Positions 36,738 to 45,424 of a DNA stretch of 64,000 nt are shown piece after piece. Source of the stretch: Streptomyces cyaneogriseus subsp. noncyanogenus (GTDB lineage: Bacteria; Actinomycetota; Actinomycetes; Streptomycetales; Streptomycetaceae). How positions within the stretch are numbered: the stretch's first letter is position 1; the number at the start of each line of letters is the position of its first letter. The stretch spans positions 6,448,001 to 6,512,000 of the forward strand of contig NZ_CP010849.1 in the NCBI RefSeq assembly GCF_000931445.1, read 5' to 3'. The position numbers and the translations under genes are program-made. A model generated the notes under the pieces. The model saw only the letters and a list, made by a program, of their open reading frames with translations. It did no database searches and had not been told where the DNA came from.

Positions 36738-37157
36738 GGTCCGCGACGGAGGCGGCATTCGGCACGCCCGCTGCCGGGGGTCCGGCCACCGCGGCCCGCC
36801 CGGCGCCCCACCGCCGCCCGGATCACCGGCCTCGCGTACGCCGCGGCCCGGGCCACCGTGCCCCGCATCCACCGCCGTCCGGCGCGCCGTCCCCGCGCCG
36901 GACGGCGGCGTCCCGCACATCTGACTCCGCACACCTGCTCGCGCACACCCGCCCCCGTACCCCGTGACCCCACGCGGCCGGGACGCCCGTTCCCTCAGGC
37001 CCGTCGCCGTGCGCCGCGGCCCGTCCGGCAGGCGAAGACGGGCCGACGCGCAACCGCGTAAGTACGCGAGACACCCCCGCCGCGCCCCACCGCAACCAAG
37101 GCGGCAGCCCCGGCCCCCGCCCCGCGAGCCCCCAAGGGGTGTCGCCCCGCCGGTCGC

Positions 37158-38180
37158 TCAGGCCCCCCTGCGCCGCGCCGTGCTCTGCCGTACCACCAGC
37201 CGGGTCGCGAGTTCGATGCGCTGTGCGGCCTTGCCGGGGTCGTCGGGGGCCAGCAGCATGCGGGCCGCCTCCTCGGCCATGTGCCGCAGGGGCTGGTGGA
37301 CCGTGGTCAGCGGCGGGCTGGACCACTGGGCCAGGGGCACGTCGTCGTACCCGACCACCGACAGGTCCTCCGGCACGCTCAGCCCCTTCAGCCGGGCCGC
37401 CTCCAGCACCCCGAGCGCTTGCAGGTCGCTGCCCGCGAAGATCGCCGTCGGCCGGTCCGGGCCGTCCAGCAGGTCCATGGCGTGGGTGAAGCCGCCCTGG
37501 ACGTGGAAGTCGCCGAAGCGGACCAGGCGCGGGTCGGTCTCCAGGCCCGCCATCGCCATGGCCGAGCGGTAGCCGTCCAGGCGGGCCAGCGAGCACAGCA
37601 TGTCCTCGGGGCCGGTGATGATCGCGACCCGTTCGTGGCGGTGGCCGGTGAGGTGGCGGGTGGCCGCGAGGCCGCCGGCCCAGTTGGCGGAGCCGACGGA
37701 GGGGACGTCCGGGTCGGGGTCGCCGGCCGGGTCGATGATCACGAACGGGATCGACCGCGACCGCAGTTGCCGCTTGACATCCTCGGGAAGGGACGAGAAG
37801 ACCAGGACCACCCCGAGCGGCCGGCGGCGCAGCACGCCCTCGATCCAGCCCGGCGCGGGCGCGTGCCGGGTGCCGCTCTCGGTGAGCACCACGGTCGCCT
37901 TGTTCGCCTTCGCGACGGTCTCCACTCCGCGGATGATCTCCATCGCCCAGATGCTGTCCAGCTCGTGGAAGACGAGTTCGACGAGCGGCGAGGGCGGCGC
38001 CCCGTGGTGCCTGCGGCGGTAGCCGTGCACCTTCAGAAGCTGCTCCACCTTGGCGCGGGTCACCGGGGAGACATCCGAACGGCCGTTGAGCACCTTCGAA
38101 ACTGTCGGTAGCGAGACACCCGCCTCTTTCGCCACCGCGGCCAGGGTCACCCTGCCGCTCACCTCGTCGTCATCGTGCAT
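37158..38180 (-). CDS. bxlR: LacI-family repressor of xylan/xylooligosaccharide genes
   Basis: The ATG at 38180 starts MHDDDEVSGRVTLAAVAKEAG and gives 340 residues. The LacI helix-turn-helix is VTLAAVAKEAGVSLPTVSKV, followed by the hinge-type LNGRSDVSPVTRAKVEQLL. The periplasmic-binding-like core has VELVFHELDSIWAMEIIRG, VGSANWAGGLAATRHL, AIFAGSDLQALGVLEAA and SVVGYDDVPLAQW. It is divergent from bxlEFGA, as in the known Streptomyces bxl clusters. BxlR from S. thermoviolaceus is reported to bind CGAA-N-TTCG repeats, and matching sites lie at three promoters here. An ACCGT/ACGGT dyad just upstream of its own start may mediate autoregulation. Confidence 0.82.
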   Translation of the reverse strand: MHDDDEVSGRVTLAAVAKEAGVSLPTVSKVLNGRSDVSPVTRAKVEQLLKVHGYRRRHHGAPPSPLVELVFHELDSIWAMEIIRGVETVAKANKATVVLTESGTRHAPAPGWIEGVLRRRPLGVVLVFSSLPEDVKRQLRSRSIPFVIIDPAGDPDPDVPSVGSANWAGGLAATRHLTGHRHERVAIITGPEDMLCSLARLDGYRSAMAMAGLETDPRLVRFGDFHVQGGFTHAMDLLDGPDRPTAIFAGSDLQALGVLEAARLKGLSVPEDLSVVGYDDVPLAQWSSPPLTTVHQPLRHMAEEAARMLLAPDDPGKAAQRIELATRLVVRQSTARRRGA

Positions 38181-38237
38181 GCGCGCAGCATAAGTCACCG
38201 TCCCGGGTAACGGTTTGGCCGCGTGCGCGCAGGACCG

Positions 38238-38308
38238 TTGACCACGTCTCGGGTCTCCACCTACTGTCCCACGGCATGGACTTTCGGCGAGGAAGCCGAA
38301 ACTTTCGA
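38238..38308 (+). promoter_or_regulatory. bxlEFGA promoter and operator
   Basis: TTGACC (38238-38243), an 18-bp spacer and TACTGT (38262-38267) form the promoter. CCGAAA-C-TTTCG (38296-38307) follows 28 bp after the -10 and directly precedes the ribosome site. A CTTTCGAAAG palindrome (38302-38311) overlaps it. Confidence 0.72.
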
Positions 38309-38318
38309 AAGGCGAACG

Positions 38319-39623
38319 ATGAAGACACGTGTGCGGTTGCCCCGGCTGCTCGCCTGCGGTGCGACGGTCGCCCTGGCCCTGAGCCTGACGGCCTGCGGCA
38401 ATGGGGACGGCGGGGGATCGTCGGGTGACGGGAAGATCCATGTCCTGGTCTACGGCGACGCCAGCAACAAGGTCGAGAAGCAGATCGTCGACAAGTTCAA
38501 CAAGACCTCCGACGTGAAGGCCGTCCTCGACACCATCCCCGGTGCCGACTACCAGCAGAAGCTGCAGACGATCATCAACACGCCGCAGGCGCCGGACGTG
38601 TTCTTCAACTGGGGCGGCGGCAGCATCCAGCCCTTCGTCAAGGCCGACCTGCTGATGCCGCTGGACGACTTCATCGAGAAGGACCCCGGGCTGAAGGCCA
38701 ACTTCCTGCCCTCGGTCTTCAACAGCGCCGTCGTCGACGGCAAGTCCTACGGCGTCCCGATGCGCGGCACCCAGCCGATCCTCCTCTTCCACAACAAGCA
38801 GGTCCTCGACAAGGCCGGCGTGAAGCCGCCCAAGACCTGGGACGAGCTGCTGGACGCGGTGAAGAAGCTGAAGGACGAAGGGGTCACGCCCATCTCGCTC
38901 GGGGGCGGTGACCGCTGGCCGACGCTGATGTGGTTCGAGTACCTCTACGACCGGGTCGCCGGGCCGGAGCTGTTCGAGAAGGCGCTGAAGGGCGACAAGG
39001 ACGCCTGGGCGAGCGCGGACAGCAAGAAGGCGCTGAGCATGCTGAAGGAGCTCGTCGACGCGGGCGCCTTCGGCAAGAACTACGACTCCGTGAAGTACAC
39101 CAACGGCTCCTCGCCCGCGCTGCTGGCCTCCGGCAAGGCCGGCTTCGAGCTGATGGGCTCCTGGTACTACGCCCAGCAGCAGGAGGACGCCAAGGAGTTC
39201 GCCGAGACCGACCTCGGCTACACCGCCTTCCCGACCGTCCAGGGCGGCAAGGGCGACCCGACCAACGTGGTCGGCAACACCAACAACTTCTACTCGGTGC
39301 TGAAGAAGACCAAGCACCCCGAGGCCGTCGCCGAGTTCCTGAAGCTCATGTACTCCGACGAGTTCGTCAAGGCGCAGATGGCCATCGGCAACCTGCCGAC
39401 CACGACCAGCACCAGGAAGTTCCTCGACACCGCGGCCGACCCGGAGTACTCGCGCTTCCAGTACGACCTGGTGGCGAAGGCCCCGTCGTTCCAGCTCTCG
39501 TGGGACCAGGCGTACCCGCCGTCGGCCATCACCCCCATCCAGCAGGCCGTGCAGCAGTTCTTCAACGGCCAGCTCGACGCCGACGGCTTCATCAAGGCCA
39601 TGCAGGCCCTTCCCACCGAATGA
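38319..39623 (+). CDS. bxlE: Xylooligosaccharide ABC transporter, substrate-binding lipoprotein
   Basis: The ATG at 38319 (MKTRVRLPRLLACGATVAL) follows GAAAGGCG and gives 434 residues. The signal sequence ends in a lipobox LTAC, so the mature protein is a lipoprotein on the outer face of the membrane. The family 1 extracellular solute-binding fold is evident: VLVYGDASNKVEKQIVDKFN, PDVFFNWGGG, GVPMRGTQPILLFHNKQVL and MGSWYYAQQQ. Its place at the head of an operon with two permeases and a GH3 xylosidase, beside a LacI repressor, matches bxlE. It would bind xylobiose and longer products. The ATPase (usually the shared MsiK) is not encoded here. Confidence 0.88.
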   Translation: MKTRVRLPRLLACGATVALALSLTACGNGDGGGSSGDGKIHVLVYGDASNKVEKQIVDKFNKTSDVKAVLDTIPGADYQQKLQTIINTPQAPDVFFNWGGGSIQPFVKADLLMPLDDFIEKDPGLKANFLPSVFNSAVVDGKSYGVPMRGTQPILLFHNKQVLDKAGVKPPKTWDELLDAVKKLKDEGVTPISLGGGDRWPTLMWFEYLYDRVAGPELFEKALKGDKDAWASADSKKALSMLKELVDAGAFGKNYDSVKYTNGSSPALLASGKAGFELMGSWYYAQQQEDAKEFAETDLGYTAFPTVQGGKGDPTNVVGNTNNFYSVLKKTKHPEAVAEFLKLMYSDEFVKAQMAIGNLPTTTSTRKFLDTAADPEYSRFQYDLVAKAPSFQLSWDQAYPPSAITPIQQAVQQFFNGQLDADGFIKAMQALPTE

Positions 39624-40585
39624 ACCGCATGACCACTCAGATCACGAGCGCTCCCGTCGCCGTCGAGCCCCGCAAGGGTGCCCGGCGGCGGCCGGAGGCA
39701 TCCTCCGCGGCCCGGGTCGGGCGCCCCGGCTTCCTCTGGGCGCTGCCCGCCACCGTCTTCTTCGCCCTCTTCGCCATCGCCCCGCTGATCATGGTGGCGG
39801 TGCTGTCCTTCATGAGCTGGAACGGCCTCGGCTCACCCGAGTTCGTCGGCCTCGACAACTGGTCGCGCCTGGCCGACGACCCGGTGATGCTCAAGAGCGT
39901 CTGGCTGACCCTGCTGCTCACCGCGCTCGGCGTGGTGATCCAGACGCCGCTGAGCATCCTGCTCGGCGTCTGGGCCGCCGGCCACCAGCGCAACCGGGCG
40001 GTGCTGTCGGTCGTGTACTTCATCCCGCTGCTGCTGTCGGCGACCGCCGTCTCCGTGCTGTGGCGGGCGCTGCTCGACCCGAACTTCGGCATCCCCGCCC
40101 GCGCCACCTGGCTCTTCGGCGACGGCAACCTCTTCGGGGAACAGGCCACCGCCATCGGGGTGCTGGCGTTCGTCAGCACGTGGCAGTTCACGCCGTTCCA
40201 CACCCTGATCTACCAGGGCGCCGCCCGCGCGATCCCGCAGGTGCTGTACCAGGCCGCCGAGATCGACGGCGCCGGCCGCTACCGCCAGTTCTTCCACATC
40301 ACCTTGCCGCAGCTGCGCAACTCGGTCGTCACCTCGATGATCCTCATGATCGTCGGCGGTCTGACCACGTTCGAGACGGTCCTCATCCTGACCCAGGGCG
40401 GACCGGGCACCGACACCACCATCAGCGCCTACTACATGTACCAAAAGGCATTCAAGGGCTTCGACTTCGGCGCCGGCGCGGCCATCGCCCTCGCCCTGGT
40501 GATCGCGGCCACCATCGTCTCGCTGATCGTCGTGCGCGTCTCCGGCTACGACAAGATGCGCAGCGACATGGAGGGTGTGTCATGA
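39620..40585 (+). CDS. bxlF: Sugar ABC transporter permease
   Basis: The ATG at 39620 overlaps the bxlE stop (ATGA); a second possible ATG at 39629 also fits. The 321-residue protein has six membrane helices and the binding-protein-dependent permease EAA loop in QAAEIDGAGRYRQFFHITLP. It is MalF-type, with an N-terminal basic cytoplasmic tail (ARRRPEASSAARVGRP). Together with the next gene it forms the channel for xylooligosaccharides delivered by BxlE. Confidence 0.88.
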   Translation: MNRMTTQITSAPVAVEPRKGARRRPEASSAARVGRPGFLWALPATVFFALFAIAPLIMVAVLSFMSWNGLGSPEFVGLDNWSRLADDPVMLKSVWLTLLLTALGVVIQTPLSILLGVWAAGHQRNRAVLSVVYFIPLLLSATAVSVLWRALLDPNFGIPARATWLFGDGNLFGEQATAIGVLAFVSTWQFTPFHTLIYQGAARAIPQVLYQAAEIDGAGRYRQFFHITLPQLRNSVVTSMILMIVGGLTTFETVLILTQGGPGTDTTISAYYMYQKAFKGFDFGAGAAIALALVIAATIVSLIVVRVSGYDKMRSDMEGVS

Positions 40586-41412
40586 GCCGCGGGACGAGAA
40601 GCCGCCCCAACTACCTGGCCGGCGCCGGCTCAATGCTCTGGCTCTTCCTGGTCGGCCTGCCGCTGTACGTGATGCTCGCCGCGACGGTGCGGACCCGCTC
40701 GGACTACGCCGAGCACGGCCCGCTCTCCTTCCCGGAGAGCTTCACCCTCGACAACTACACCAGCGCCTTCGACTCCGGCTTCGGCCGGTACTTCGTCAAC
40801 ACCCTCCTCGTCACGGTGTGCGTGATCGGCATCGTGCTCCTGCTGGTCCCGCCGCTCGCCTACGCCATCGTCCGCAACCGCAGCAGGGTCACCTCGCACG
40901 TCTTCCGGCTGTTCCTGCTCGGCCTCGCCATCCCGGCGCAGGCCGTGATCGTCCCGATGTTCTACCTGATCAGCGAAGCCGGCCTGTACGACAACCTCCT
41001 CGGCGTCATCCTGCCCACGGCCGCGTTCTGCCTGCCGATGTCCGCCCTCATCCTCAGCGGAGCCATGCGCGACATCTCCTCGGAGCTGTTCGAGGCCATG
41101 GCCATGGACGGCGCCAGCCCGCGCCGTATGTTCTTCCAGCTCGTGCTGCCGCTGTCCCGGGGCGGACTGTCCACGATCGTCGTCTTCTCGGCGCTCCAGG
41201 CATGGAACGGCTTCCTGTTCCCGCTCGTCCTGACCCAGTCCGACTCCACCAAGGTGGTCACCCTGGGTCTCTACAACTTCCAGACCGAACACGGCATCGA
41301 CATCCCCGGTCTGCTGGGGGCCGTGGTGCTGTCCATGGTCCCCGTCCTGCTCGTCTACCTGTTCGCCCGTCGCGCCCTCGTCCAGGGGCTGATGGGCGTG
41401 GGAGGAAAGTGA
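40582..41412 (+). CDS. bxlG: Sugar ABC transporter permease
   Basis: The ATG at 40582 overlaps the bxlF stop (ATGA), giving 276 residues. It is a MalG-type permease with six helices. The EAA loop is FEAMAMDGASPRRMFFQLVL, and the end ARRALVQGLMGVGGK is typical. Its stop overlaps the start of the GH3 gene, so the operon bxlE-F-G-A is tightly coupled. Confidence 0.88.
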   Translation: MSRGTRSRPNYLAGAGSMLWLFLVGLPLYVMLAATVRTRSDYAEHGPLSFPESFTLDNYTSAFDSGFGRYFVNTLLVTVCVIGIVLLLVPPLAYAIVRNRSRVTSHVFRLFLLGLAIPAQAVIVPMFYLISEAGLYDNLLGVILPTAAFCLPMSALILSGAMRDISSELFEAMAMDGASPRRMFFQLVLPLSRGGLSTIVVFSALQAWNGFLFPLVLTQSDSTKVVTLGLYNFQTEHGIDIPGLLGAVVLSMVPVLLVYLFARRALVQGLMGVGGK

Positions 41413-43790
41413 CCGCCAACGTGGCCGTTGAGACCACCCCCGAAGTCCCCCTGTGGAACGACCCCACCCACTCCGTCACCGCCCGGGTGTCCGCGCTCAT
41501 CGACGCGATGACCCCCGAGGAGAAGATCGCCCAGCTGTACGGCGTGTGGGTCGGAGCCTCCGACGAGGGCGGCGAAGTCGCCCCCCACCAGCACGACATG
41601 GAGGAGGCCGTCGACCTCGACGCCCTGCTGCCCACCGGGCTGGGCCAGCTCACCCGCCCCTTCGGCACCGCCCCCGTCGACCCCGCCCTGGGCGCGCTGT
41701 CCCTGGCCCGCACCCAGGCCCGGATCGCCGCGGCCAACCGCTTCGGCATCCCCGCGCTCGCCCACGAGGAGTGCCTGGCCGGGTTCGCGACCTGGGGCGC
41801 CACCGCCTACCCCGTCCCGCTGTCCTGGGGCGCCACCTTCGACCCGGACCTGATCCGCCGCATGGCCGCCGCCATCGGCCGCGACATGCGGTCCGTCGGC
41901 GTCCACCAGGGACTCGCCCCCGTCCTGGACGTGGTGCGCGACGCCCGCTGGGGCCGTGTGGAGGAGACCATCGGCGAGGACCCCTACCTGGTCGGCTCCA
42001 TCGGCACCGCCTACGTCCAGGGACTGGAGTCCGCCGGGGTGGTAGCCACCCTCAAGCACTTCGCCGGCTACTCCGCCTCCCGCGCCGGACGCAACCTCGC
42101 CCCCGCCTCCATGGGCCCCCGGGAACGCGCCGACGTCCTGCTGCCGCCCTTCGAGATGGCGGTGCGCGAAGGCGGCGCCCGGTCCGTCATGCACGCCTAC
42201 ACCGACACCGACGGCGTCCCGTCGGCGGCCGACGAGTCCCTGCTGACCGGCCTGCTGCGCGACACCTGGGGCTTCGACGGCACGGTGGTGGCCGACTACT
42301 TCGGCATCGCCTTCCTCAAGACCCTGCACGGTGTCGCGGGCGACTGGGCCGAGGCCGCGGGCGCCGCCCTGACGGCCGGCGTCGACGTGGAACTGCCCAC
42401 CGTCAAGACGTTCGGCGAGCCCCTCGCCGAGGCCGTCCGCGCCGGCCGGGTGCCGGAGGCGGTCATCGACCGCGCCCTGCGCCGGGTCCTCACCCAGAAG
42501 GCGATGCTCGGCCTGCTCGACGCGGACTGGGACCCGCTCCCGCCCGCCCTCGACGGCACCGATGTCGACGACCCCGACGCCCTGCGCGGCACCATCGACC
42601 TCGACACGCCCGGCAACCGCGCCCTGGCCCGGACCGTGGCCGAGGAAGCGGTCGTACTGCTCGCCAACGACGGCACCCTGCCGCTGGGCCGGCCCGGCCG
42701 CATCGCGCTGGTCGGCCCCAACGCCACCGAGCCCACCGCCGTCCTCGGCTGCTACTCCTTCCCCCTGCACGTCGGAGTCCACCACCCGCGGACCCCGGTC
42801 GGCATCGACCTGCCCACCCTGGGCGACACGCTGGCCGGCGAGTTCCCCGACGCCGAGCTGACGGCCGTACGCGGCACCGGCGTCGACGACGGCGACGTCT
42901 CCGGCATCCCCGACGCCGTCCGGGCCGCCGAGGAGGCCGACGTCGTCGTCGCGGTGCTCGGCGACCGGGCGGGGCTCTTCGGCCGCGGCACCAGCGGCGA
43001 GGGCTGCGACGCCGAGTCGCTCGCCCTGCCCGGTGCCCAGCAGCAGCTCCTGGACGCCCTGCTCGACACGGGCAAGCCGGTGGTGGCCGTGCTGCTCGCC
43101 GGACGGCCCTACGCGCTCGGCCGCGCCCGCACCGAGGCCGCCGCGATCGTCCAGTCGTTCTTCCCGGGCGTCGAGGGCACCGCGGCCATCGCCGGAGTGC
43201 TCAGCGGCCGGACCGAGCCCGGCGGACGGCTCCCGGTCAGCGTGCCGCGCGGAGCGGGCGCCCAGCCGGCCACCTACCTCGGCGCGCGCCTGGCGCACGC
43301 CAGCGAGGTGTCCAGCATCGACCCCACGCCCGCGTTCGGCTTCGGGCACGGACTGACGTACACCACGTTCGACTGGAGCGACCTCGCCGTGGAGGCCGCC
43401 GAGGCGCCCACCGACGGCGCGTTCTCCCTCGCCTGCACCGTCCGCAACACCGGTGGACGGCACGGCACCGAGGTCGTCCAGCTCTACCTGCACGACCCGG
43501 TCGCCTCCGTCGTCCAGCCGGTGCAGCGGCTCATCGGCTACACCCGGGTGCCGCTCGCCCCCGGCGAGGCCCGGCGGGTGCACGTCACGGTCCCCGCCGA
43601 CCTCGCCTCCTTCACCGGGCGCGACGGACGGCGGGTGGTCGAGCCGGGCGAGCTGGAGCTGCGCCTGGCCGCCTCCAGCACCGACCCGCGCCTGACGGCG
43701 ACGGTCACCCTGACCGGCCCCGCCCGGCACGTGGACCACACGCGCGCCTTCCACGCGTCCTTCCACCAGGAGCCGGCGCCGCGGGCATGA
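41409..43790 (+). CDS. bxlA: GH3 beta-xylosidase, intracellular
   Basis: The GTG at 41409 (GTGA overlap with bxlG, GGAGG 8 bases upstream) gives 793 residues without signal peptide, so it acts in the cytoplasm. The GH3 N-terminal barrel has EETIGEDPYLVGSIGTAYVQ, LKHFAGYSASRAGRN and the nucleophile Asp296 in GTVVADYFG. The C-terminal sandwich (GRIALVGPNATEPTAVLGCY) and a fibronectin-III-like domain (about 660-770) follow. It would split imported xylobiose and xylooligosaccharides to xylose, completing the pathway begun by the two xylanases. A 16-bp terminator follows. Confidence 0.9.
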   Translation: MTANVAVETTPEVPLWNDPTHSVTARVSALIDAMTPEEKIAQLYGVWVGASDEGGEVAPHQHDMEEAVDLDALLPTGLGQLTRPFGTAPVDPALGALSLARTQARIAAANRFGIPALAHEECLAGFATWGATAYPVPLSWGATFDPDLIRRMAAAIGRDMRSVGVHQGLAPVLDVVRDARWGRVEETIGEDPYLVGSIGTAYVQGLESAGVVATLKHFAGYSASRAGRNLAPASMGPRERADVLLPPFEMAVREGGARSVMHAYTDTDGVPSAADESLLTGLLRDTWGFDGTVVADYFGIAFLKTLHGVAGDWAEAAGAALTAGVDVELPTVKTFGEPLAEAVRAGRVPEAVIDRALRRVLTQKAMLGLLDADWDPLPPALDGTDVDDPDALRGTIDLDTPGNRALARTVAEEAVVLLANDGTLPLGRPGRIALVGPNATEPTAVLGCYSFPLHVGVHHPRTPVGIDLPTLGDTLAGEFPDAELTAVRGTGVDDGDVSGIPDAVRAAEEADVVVAVLGDRAGLFGRGTSGEGCDAESLALPGAQQQLLDALLDTGKPVVAVLLAGRPYALGRARTEAAAIVQSFFPGVEGTAAIAGVLSGRTEPGGRLPVSVPRGAGAQPATYLGARLAHASEVSSIDPTPAFGFGHGLTYTTFDWSDLAVEAAEAPTDGAFSLACTVRNTGGRHGTEVVQLYLHDPVASVVQPVQRLIGYTRVPLAPGEARRVHVTVPADLASFTGRDGRRVVEPGELELRLAASSTDPRLTATVTLTGPARHVDHTRAFHASFHQEPAPRA

Positions 43791-43800
43791 GACGCGTCCA

Positions 43801-43839
43801 CGGCCGGACCGGACCCCCCTCCCGGGTCCGGTCCGGCCG
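43801..43839 (+). terminator. Terminator of bxlEFGA operon
   Basis: A perfect 16-bp stem (43801-43816 with 43824-43839) with a 7-base loop starts 10 bp after the GH3 stop. Confidence 0.85.
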
Positions 43840-43932
43840 GAGCCGCCCGCGGCGGCGCCCCGCACACCCGGGCACCCGGGAACGGCCGGCCTCGCGCTTG
43901 TCGCCCTCGGGGCCCCGCACTAGCGTGCCGGC

Positions 43933-44589
43933 GTGGATCTCTTCTCACGCTCCTGGGCGGCGTTGCGCACGGCGGTCGCCGGCCTGCCCAACGACGACTT
44001 CGCACGGCCCTCGGGCTGCCCGGGCTGGCTCGTCCGGGACCTGGTCTGCCACCTCGTCATCGACGCCCAGGACGTCCTGATCACCCTCGCCACCCCCGCC
44101 CGGACGGAACCGACCCGCGACGCGGTGACCTACTGGAACGTCACCGCCACGCCCCCGGACGGCACCGACCCGCTCGACGCGCTGACCGTCCGGCTGGCCG
44201 CCGCCTACGAGGATCCCGGGCTGCTCAGGTTCCACCTGGACGACGTGGGCTCCGCCGCCGGCCGCGCCGCCGAACTGGCCGACCCCGCCCTGCGGGTCGC
44301 CACCCGCGGCGAGGTGCTCACCGCGGGCGACTACCTCTCCGCCTACGTCCTGGAATGGACCCTGCACCACCTCGACCTGATCGCCCACCTCCCCGGCGTG
44401 CCGGGACCGCCCGCCGAAGGGCTCGCCCGGTCCCGCGCCATGCTGGAGGAGATCGCCGGGGCCGCGTTCCCCCCGGAGTTCTCCGACGAGGACTCTCTGC
44501 TGGTCGGCACCGGACGGCGCGCCCCGGGCCGCGCGGAGGAGAGCGCCCTCGGCGCACTGGCCGCCCGGCTCCCGTTCGTGCTCGGCTGA
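43933..44589 (+). CDS. DinB/MDMPI-type mycothiol-dependent family protein
   Basis: The GTG at 43933 gives 218 residues. The N-terminal helix bundle has PSGCPGWLVRDLVCHLVIDA and the distal TAGDYLSAYVLEWTLHHLDL, the metal-binding His pattern of the mycothiol-dependent maleylpyruvate isomerase/DinB superfamily. Members act as mycothiol S-transferases or isomerases in actinobacteria. The specific reaction here is unknown. It stands alone after the bxl terminator. Confidence 0.78.
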   Translation: MDLFSRSWAALRTAVAGLPNDDFARPSGCPGWLVRDLVCHLVIDAQDVLITLATPARTEPTRDAVTYWNVTATPPDGTDPLDALTVRLAAAYEDPGLLRFHLDDVGSAAGRAAELADPALRVATRGEVLTAGDYLSAYVLEWTLHHLDLIAHLPGVPGPPAEGLARSRAMLEEIAGAAFPPEFSDEDSLLVGTGRRAPGRAEESALGALAARLPFVLG

Positions 44590-44681
44590 TCCTCGGCCGG
44601 GGCCCGCCTTCCGGGGACGGGTCAGGGCCTCTCCGCGGCCGGCAGCGGCCGGACGGTGGTGAGCTGACACACCCCAAGCCG

Positions 44682-45317
44682 CTACCGGACGAGGTGGCTT
44701 TCGATGTGGTCGATCACCGCTGACACGGCCTGCCGGTAGGCGGTGCTCGACCGGCGGACCTGGGACAGCAGCATGCCGCCCTGGATGGCGGCCAGCAGAG
44801 CGGTGGCGAGCGCGGCGGTATCGGCGCGCTCGCTCAGCTCGCCGCGTGCCTGCATCCGTGCGAGTCCCGACCTGATGGGGCCTTCCCACCGGTCGAAGGC
44901 GGAGACGAGTCTGGTCCGTGCCGACTGATCGATGTCGGCGAGTTCGCTGGCGAGCGAGCCGATCTCGCAGCCGCCTTCGCATCCCCTGGCGTCCTGCCGG
45001 CTCCCTGCCCTGTCGCACCACTCGCGCAGGGCCTCGATGCTGTCCAGGTTGTCCAGCAGCGGACGCTGCCGGGCGAGCTGGGCGTCCGTCTGATGGTCGA
45101 TGACCGCCAGGACCAAGCCCTGCTTGTCGCCGAAGTAGTGGTAGATCTGCGACGCGCTGACCCCGGCGGCCGCCTGAATGTCAGGGATGCTCGTGCCTCC
45201 CACGCCGCGGTGGAACATCAGTTCCGCAGCGGTCTCGATGATGCGTTCGCGGGTCTTGCGGCCCCCCTCGGTGAGCCGCTGTCTCTTCGACTCTCCGGTC
45301 TTCGCTGGTGCGCTCAT
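44682..45317 (-). CDS. TetR-family regulator
   Basis: The 211-residue protein has the TetR helix-turn-helix GTSIPDIQAAAGVSASQIYH followed by YFGDKQGLVLAVI. Its C-terminal half has two close cysteines (DARGCEGGCEIGSLASEL), a feature of the AcuR/YxaF-like TetR group that can sense reactive electrophiles. The gene is divergent from the esterase gene. Two TTGGAAT-N4-ATTCCAA-type sites lie in the shared promoter region, so it probably represses both itself and the esterase. Confidence 0.88.
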   Translation of the reverse strand: MSAPAKTGESKRQRLTEGGRKTRERIIETAAELMFHRGVGGTSIPDIQAAAGVSASQIYHYFGDKQGLVLAVIDHQTDAQLARQRPLLDNLDSIEALREWCDRAGSRQDARGCEGGCEIGSLASELADIDQSARTRLVSAFDRWEGPIRSGLARMQARGELSERADTAALATALLAAIQGGMLLSQVRRSSTAYRQAVSAVIDHIESHLVR

Positions 45318-45335
45318 AAGCCCACGCTACTCAAG

Positions 45336-45389
45336 TTGGAATTGACATTCCAATCAGGCCCTGCCGATGATCCTGGAAAGGTCATTCCA
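45336..45389. promoter_or_regulatory. Twin TetR operators between regulator and esterase
   Basis: Site 1, TTGGAAT-TGAC-ATTCCAA (45336-45353), has perfect 7-bp arms and overlaps a TTGACA -35 for the esterase. Site 2, TGGAA-N6-TTCCA (45374-45389), is a less perfect copy with its centre 36 bp away. Confidence 0.7.
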
Positions 45390-45424
45390 TACCGGGTGGC
45401 CGTCTCTTCGGACAGGTGAGTGCC

